A DNA stretch of 18,562 nt, from NCBI GenBank assembly GCA_964631565.1, contig CAZVYJ010000053.1, forward strand, positions 1 through 18,562, written 5' to 3'. The DNA comes from CAZVYJ01 sp964631565. Its GTDB lineage: Bacteria > Planctomycetota > Phycisphaerae > SM23-33. This document shows, one piece after another, positions 16,599 to 18,562 of the stretch (within the stretch, counting starts at the first letter, position 1; each line of letters starts with the position of its first letter). Made by a program: the position numbers and the translations under genes. The notes under the pieces are model-generated. The model did no database searches. It worked only from the letters and a program-made list of their open reading frames with translations, and was not told where the DNA came from.

Positions 16599-16637
16599 AC
16601 AAAAGTGTATTACCAACTTGTTTTTATACAATAATGT
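16599..16637. promoter_or_regulatory. Putative enhancer sites upstream of amtB copy 2
   Basis: ACAAAAGTGT (16599-16608) and ACAATAATGT (16628-16637) fit ACA-N4-TGT and start 29 bp apart. They begin 81 and 110 bp from the promoter edge; the pair at amtB copy 1 begins 80 and 111 bp away. The second site overlaps the likely promoter of the divergent activator gene, so autoregulation is possible. Confidence 0.55.
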
Positions 16638-16645
16638 AATAGAAT
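16618..16645 (+). promoter_or_regulatory. Likely sigma70 promoter of the NifA-type activator gene
   Basis: TTGTTT (16618-16623), 16 bases, then TAGAAT (16640-16645). It is moderately close to consensus and reads towards the activator gene. Predicted start is near 16652, just before the first copy of the duplicated ribosome-binding region at 16664. Confidence 0.45.
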
Positions 16646-16663
16646 TGCCGTGTTGTGACATAG

Positions 16664-16787
16664 AAGGAGCATCAAGGTAATGGCGGTTAGTTAGTTAGTA
16701 GGGCGTGCAACTTGTTTGCACGCGAGCAATAAATTGCTCGCCCTACAGCGTTGTTCGGCAAGTTAAGGAGCAGCGAAGTAATGGCGG
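16664..16787 (+). repeat. Duplicated ribosome-binding/start region of the activator gene
   Basis: A 23-base segment running from AAGGAG through ATGGCGG occurs at 16664-16686 and again at 16765-16787, with 20 of 23 positions identical. The first copy opens a four-codon frame (M-A-V-S-stop); the second begins the real gene. Between the copies lies the palindromic element at 16698-16746. This looks like an insertion that duplicated the original translation start. Confidence 0.65.
16698..16746. repeat. 49-bp three-way-junction palindromic element
   Basis: The outer stem gtaggg/ccctac (16698-16703 with 16741-16746) encloses two perfect hairpins: 16704-16722 (7-bp stem, loop cttgt) and 16723-16740 (8-bp stem, loop aa). 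The helices abut with no unpaired bases. The same topology, with different sequence, occurs at 103-175. It lies in the leader of the activator mRNA, 18 bases before the second AAGGAG. Confidence 0.65.
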
Positions 16788-18346
16788 AAAATGAGTCAGC
16801 GAAACCGGCCGGCAGGATCGGTCACGATAGTGAACTGGAGGCACTTTTCAGAATCAGCCGCATCCTCGCTTCCGGGGCGTCGCAGCGGCAGATTCTGCTC
16901 GAGGTTCTCGATGTGCTGCACAGCGAGCTTGCCATGACTCGCGGCACGATAATGCTGCTGACGCCGGATGGTGACGAACTGATGACGGAGGTCGCCCACA
17001 ACATTCCCGCAAGTCAGCTTGCCGGCGCGCGCTACCGCAAGGGCGAAGGCATAACCGGCCGCGTCGTCGAAACCGGCCAGCCCGTCGTTGTGCCCAAAGT
17101 TTCACAGGAGCCGATGTTCCTCGACCGCATTCACAAACGGCGAGCCGCCGCAATTAAAGAGGAAATAAGTTTTATCTGCGTGCCCATCAAGATAGGCAGC
17201 GAGGTGGTGGGAGTGCTTTCGGCCGACAGGGTTTTCGACGAGTCGGCCACGCTGAACAACGACGTCCGCCTCCTGACCATCGTCGGCAGCATGATAGCCA
17301 ACGACGTCAAGGTCCGCCGCGACTTTGCAGAGGAAAGGCACGCGCTGGAAGAGGAAAACGTCCGCCTCCGCAGCGAGCTGGAAGACAGGTTCCGCCCGGA
17401 GAACATCATAGGCAACTCCGGCGCGATGCGCGAGGTGTACCAGGCGATTCACCAGGTGGCGGCTTCCGACACCACGGTGCTCATCCGCGGCGAGAGCGGC
17501 ACGGGCAAGGAGCTGGTCGCCCATGCGATTCATTATTCCAGCCCGCGAGCGAAGGGACCTTTCATCAAGGTCAACTGCGCCGCACTCAGCGAAAATCTGC
17601 TGGAGAGCGAATTGTTCGGACACGAAAAGGGCGCGTTCACCGGCGCGATACAGAGCCGCAAGGGACGCATCGAAGAGGCCAACGGCGGCACGCTGTTTCT
17701 GGACGAAATCGGCGAGTTCACGCCGGCGACGCAGGTGAAGCTGCTTCGCGTTCTCCAGGAACGCGAGTTCGAGCGAGTCGGCAGCAACGCATCCATCAAG
17801 GCGAACGTACGCATAATCGTCGCGACGAACCGCGACCTCGAGCAGGCCGTCGAGAATGAGGGCTTCCGCCAGGACCTGTATTACCGCATAAACGTCTTCC
17901 CGATATTCCTGCCGCCGCTGCGCGACCGCAAGAACGACATTCTCCTGCTGGCCGACCATTTCGTTGAGAAATATTCCCGCCAGATGAACAAGGACGTCCG
18001 CCGCATCAGCACGCCGGCCATCAACATGATGGTCGCCTACCACTGGCCGGGCAACGTGCGCGAACTGGAGAACTGCATCGAGCGCGCGGTGCTGCTGAGC
18101 ACCGACGGCGTCATCCACGGCCACCACCTGCCGCCGACGCTGCAGACCTCCGACGCTTCGGACACGATTGGGTCCGGCACGTTCGAGGAGCGGGTCGCGC
18201 TGTACGAGCGGGACATCATCGTCGATGCGCTGAAGCGGTCCGGCGGAAAGATATCGGCCGCGGCCGAGGACCTGCGAACCACGCCGCGCATCATCGGCTA
18301 CAAGATCAAACAGCTCGGCATAGACTACAAACGCTTCCGCGCGTAA
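16781..18346 (+). CDS. NifA-type sigma54-dependent transcriptional activator (GAF-AAA+-Fis)
   Basis: 521 aa from the ATG at 16781, which has AAGGAG ten bases upstream; a TTG at 16751 is in frame but has no ribosome site. Residues about 15-165 form a GAF sensor domain close to that of NifA (YRKGEGITGRVVETGQPVVVPKVS; FICVPIKIGSEVVGVLSADR). A charged coiled-coil linker follows. The AAA+ domain has Walker A GESGTGKE (237-244), the sigma54-contact loop GAFTGA (284-289) and Walker B GGTLFLDE (302-309). The C-terminal Fis-type helix-turn-helix (about 490-516, TTPRIIGYKIKQLGIDYKRF) resembles NifA. The interdomain cysteines of oxygen-sensitive NifA proteins are absent. No nif genes are near. It is divergent from the second amtB operon, and both amtB operons have sigma54 promoters, so control of ammonium uptake is the likely job. 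Confidence 0.9.
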   Translation: MAENESAKPAGRIGHDSELEALFRISRILASGASQRQILLEVLDVLHSELAMTRGTIMLLTPDGDELMTEVAHNIPASQLAGARYRKGEGITGRVVETGQPVVVPKVSQEPMFLDRIHKRRAAAIKEEISFICVPIKIGSEVVGVLSADRVFDESATLNNDVRLLTIVGSMIANDVKVRRDFAEERHALEEENVRLRSELEDRFRPENIIGNSGAMREVYQAIHQVAASDTTVLIRGESGTGKELVAHAIHYSSPRAKGPFIKVNCAALSENLLESELFGHEKGAFTGAIQSRKGRIEEANGGTLFLDEIGEFTPATQVKLLRVLQEREFERVGSNASIKANVRIIVATNRDLEQAVENEGFRQDLYYRINVFPIFLPPLRDRKNDILLLADHFVEKYSRQMNKDVRRISTPAINMMVAYHWPGNVRELENCIERAVLLSTDGVIHGHHLPPTLQTSDASDTIGSGTFEERVALYERDIIVDALKRSGGKISAAAEDLRTTPRIIGYKIKQLGIDYKRFRA

Positions 18347-18362
18347 GGCTTTTTATTTAGCA

Positions 18363-18390
18363 GGCCGTCACTTGTGACGGCCGGGTTTTC
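18363..18390 (+). terminator. Rho-independent terminator of the activator gene
   Basis: Perfect 9-bp stem ggccgtcac/gtgacggcc with a tt loop (extra pairs open in practice), followed by gggttttc. It starts 16 bases after the stop codon. Confidence 0.75.
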
Positions 18391-18447
18391 TCATTAGCCG
18401 CAGCCCAGACGGGTCCCTTTGGGAAGGACGCTGAGGTCGCGGAGTAT

Positions 18448-18506
18448 CAATGTCGAATTTCGAATGACGAATGCCAAATGAATGACTAATGCCTCAATGC
18501 CTAATT
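18448..18506. repeat. Low-complexity AATG/GAAT-rich intergenic repeat
   Basis: Imperfect repeats of units such as tcgaatttcgaatgac, gaatgcc, aatgactaatgcc and caatgcctaat. Composition is much more AT-rich than the flanking genes. No coding potential seen. Confidence 0.5.
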
Positions 18507-18545
18507 TGTATCCCGGAACACGTATTTCGGAACCCGGAGTTTCCC

Positions 18546-18562
18546 ATGAATGAAGCTATCGG
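18546..18562 (+). CDS. Possible start of a further gene, cut by the window edge
   Basis: ATG at 18546 with CCGGAG six bases upstream; only M-N-E-A-I can be read. The frame is open to the window end, but 17 bases cannot establish a gene. It follows the activator terminator and an AT-rich spacer, where a new unit could begin. Confidence 0.3.

Noticed and set aside
18448..18506. CRISPR-like array in the repeated AATG/GAAT tract
   Set aside because: Units are short and irregular, with no constant repeat length or unique spacers.

Overview
The window is a chromosomal nitrogen-assimilation locus from a GC-rich, Gram-negative bacterium. The Gram-negative assignment rests on a probable outer-membrane porin, a lipoprotein and two ammonium channels with signal peptides. 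A multi-subunit iron-sulfur glutamate synthase, a mixture of GSI-alpha and GSI-beta glutamine synthetases, a NifA-type activator, and many palindromic or AT-rich intergenic repeats suggest a Planctomycetota (Phycisphaerae-like) or related anaerobic lineage. That taxonomic guess is inference; there is no rRNA or other marker here.

Layout, left to right. (1) 68-200: a palindromic MITE-like element. (2) 286-5457, minus strand: a tightly packed five-gene operon for a split glutamate synthase, transcribed as glutaminase, FMN synthase with ferredoxin domain, poly-[4Fe-4S] subunit, FAD oxidoreductase and GXGXG subunit, closed by a hairpin terminator at 249-271. (3) 5631-6974, minus: a GSI-alpha glutamine synthetase with its own near-consensus sigma70 promoter and a terminator on each side. 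(4) 7195-10489, minus: amtB-glnK-glnA(GSI-beta), driven by a sigma54 promoter at 10556-10571. (5) 10899-13169, plus: an unrelated GH36-like lipoprotein glycosidase. (6) 13459-16350, minus: a second amtB-glnK pair followed by a TorF-like porin gene, driven by a second sigma54 promoter at 16503-16518. (7) 16781-18346, plus: a GAF-AAA+-Fis sigma54 activator of the NifA type, divergent from the second amtB operon. (8) AT-rich low-complexity sequence and the possible first codons of another gene at the right edge.

How it works together (inference). Ammonium or its precursors cross the outer membrane, possibly through the porin, and enter through two Amt channels, each paired with a PII protein. 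Two glutamine synthetases then make glutamine, and the five-part synthase turns glutamine plus 2-oxoglutarate into glutamate. The activator probably switches on both amtB operons. Each sigma54 promoter has a pair of palindromic ACA-N4-TGT sites at almost the same offset (80/81 and 110/111 bp from the promoter edge), which I read as its enhancer. The activator's own leader carries an inserted three-way-junction palindrome flanked by duplicated ribosome-binding/start sequence. No nif genes are visible, so the NifA-type protein here looks like a regulator of ammonium assimilation. No tRNA, rRNA, CRISPR array, transposase or phage gene was seen.
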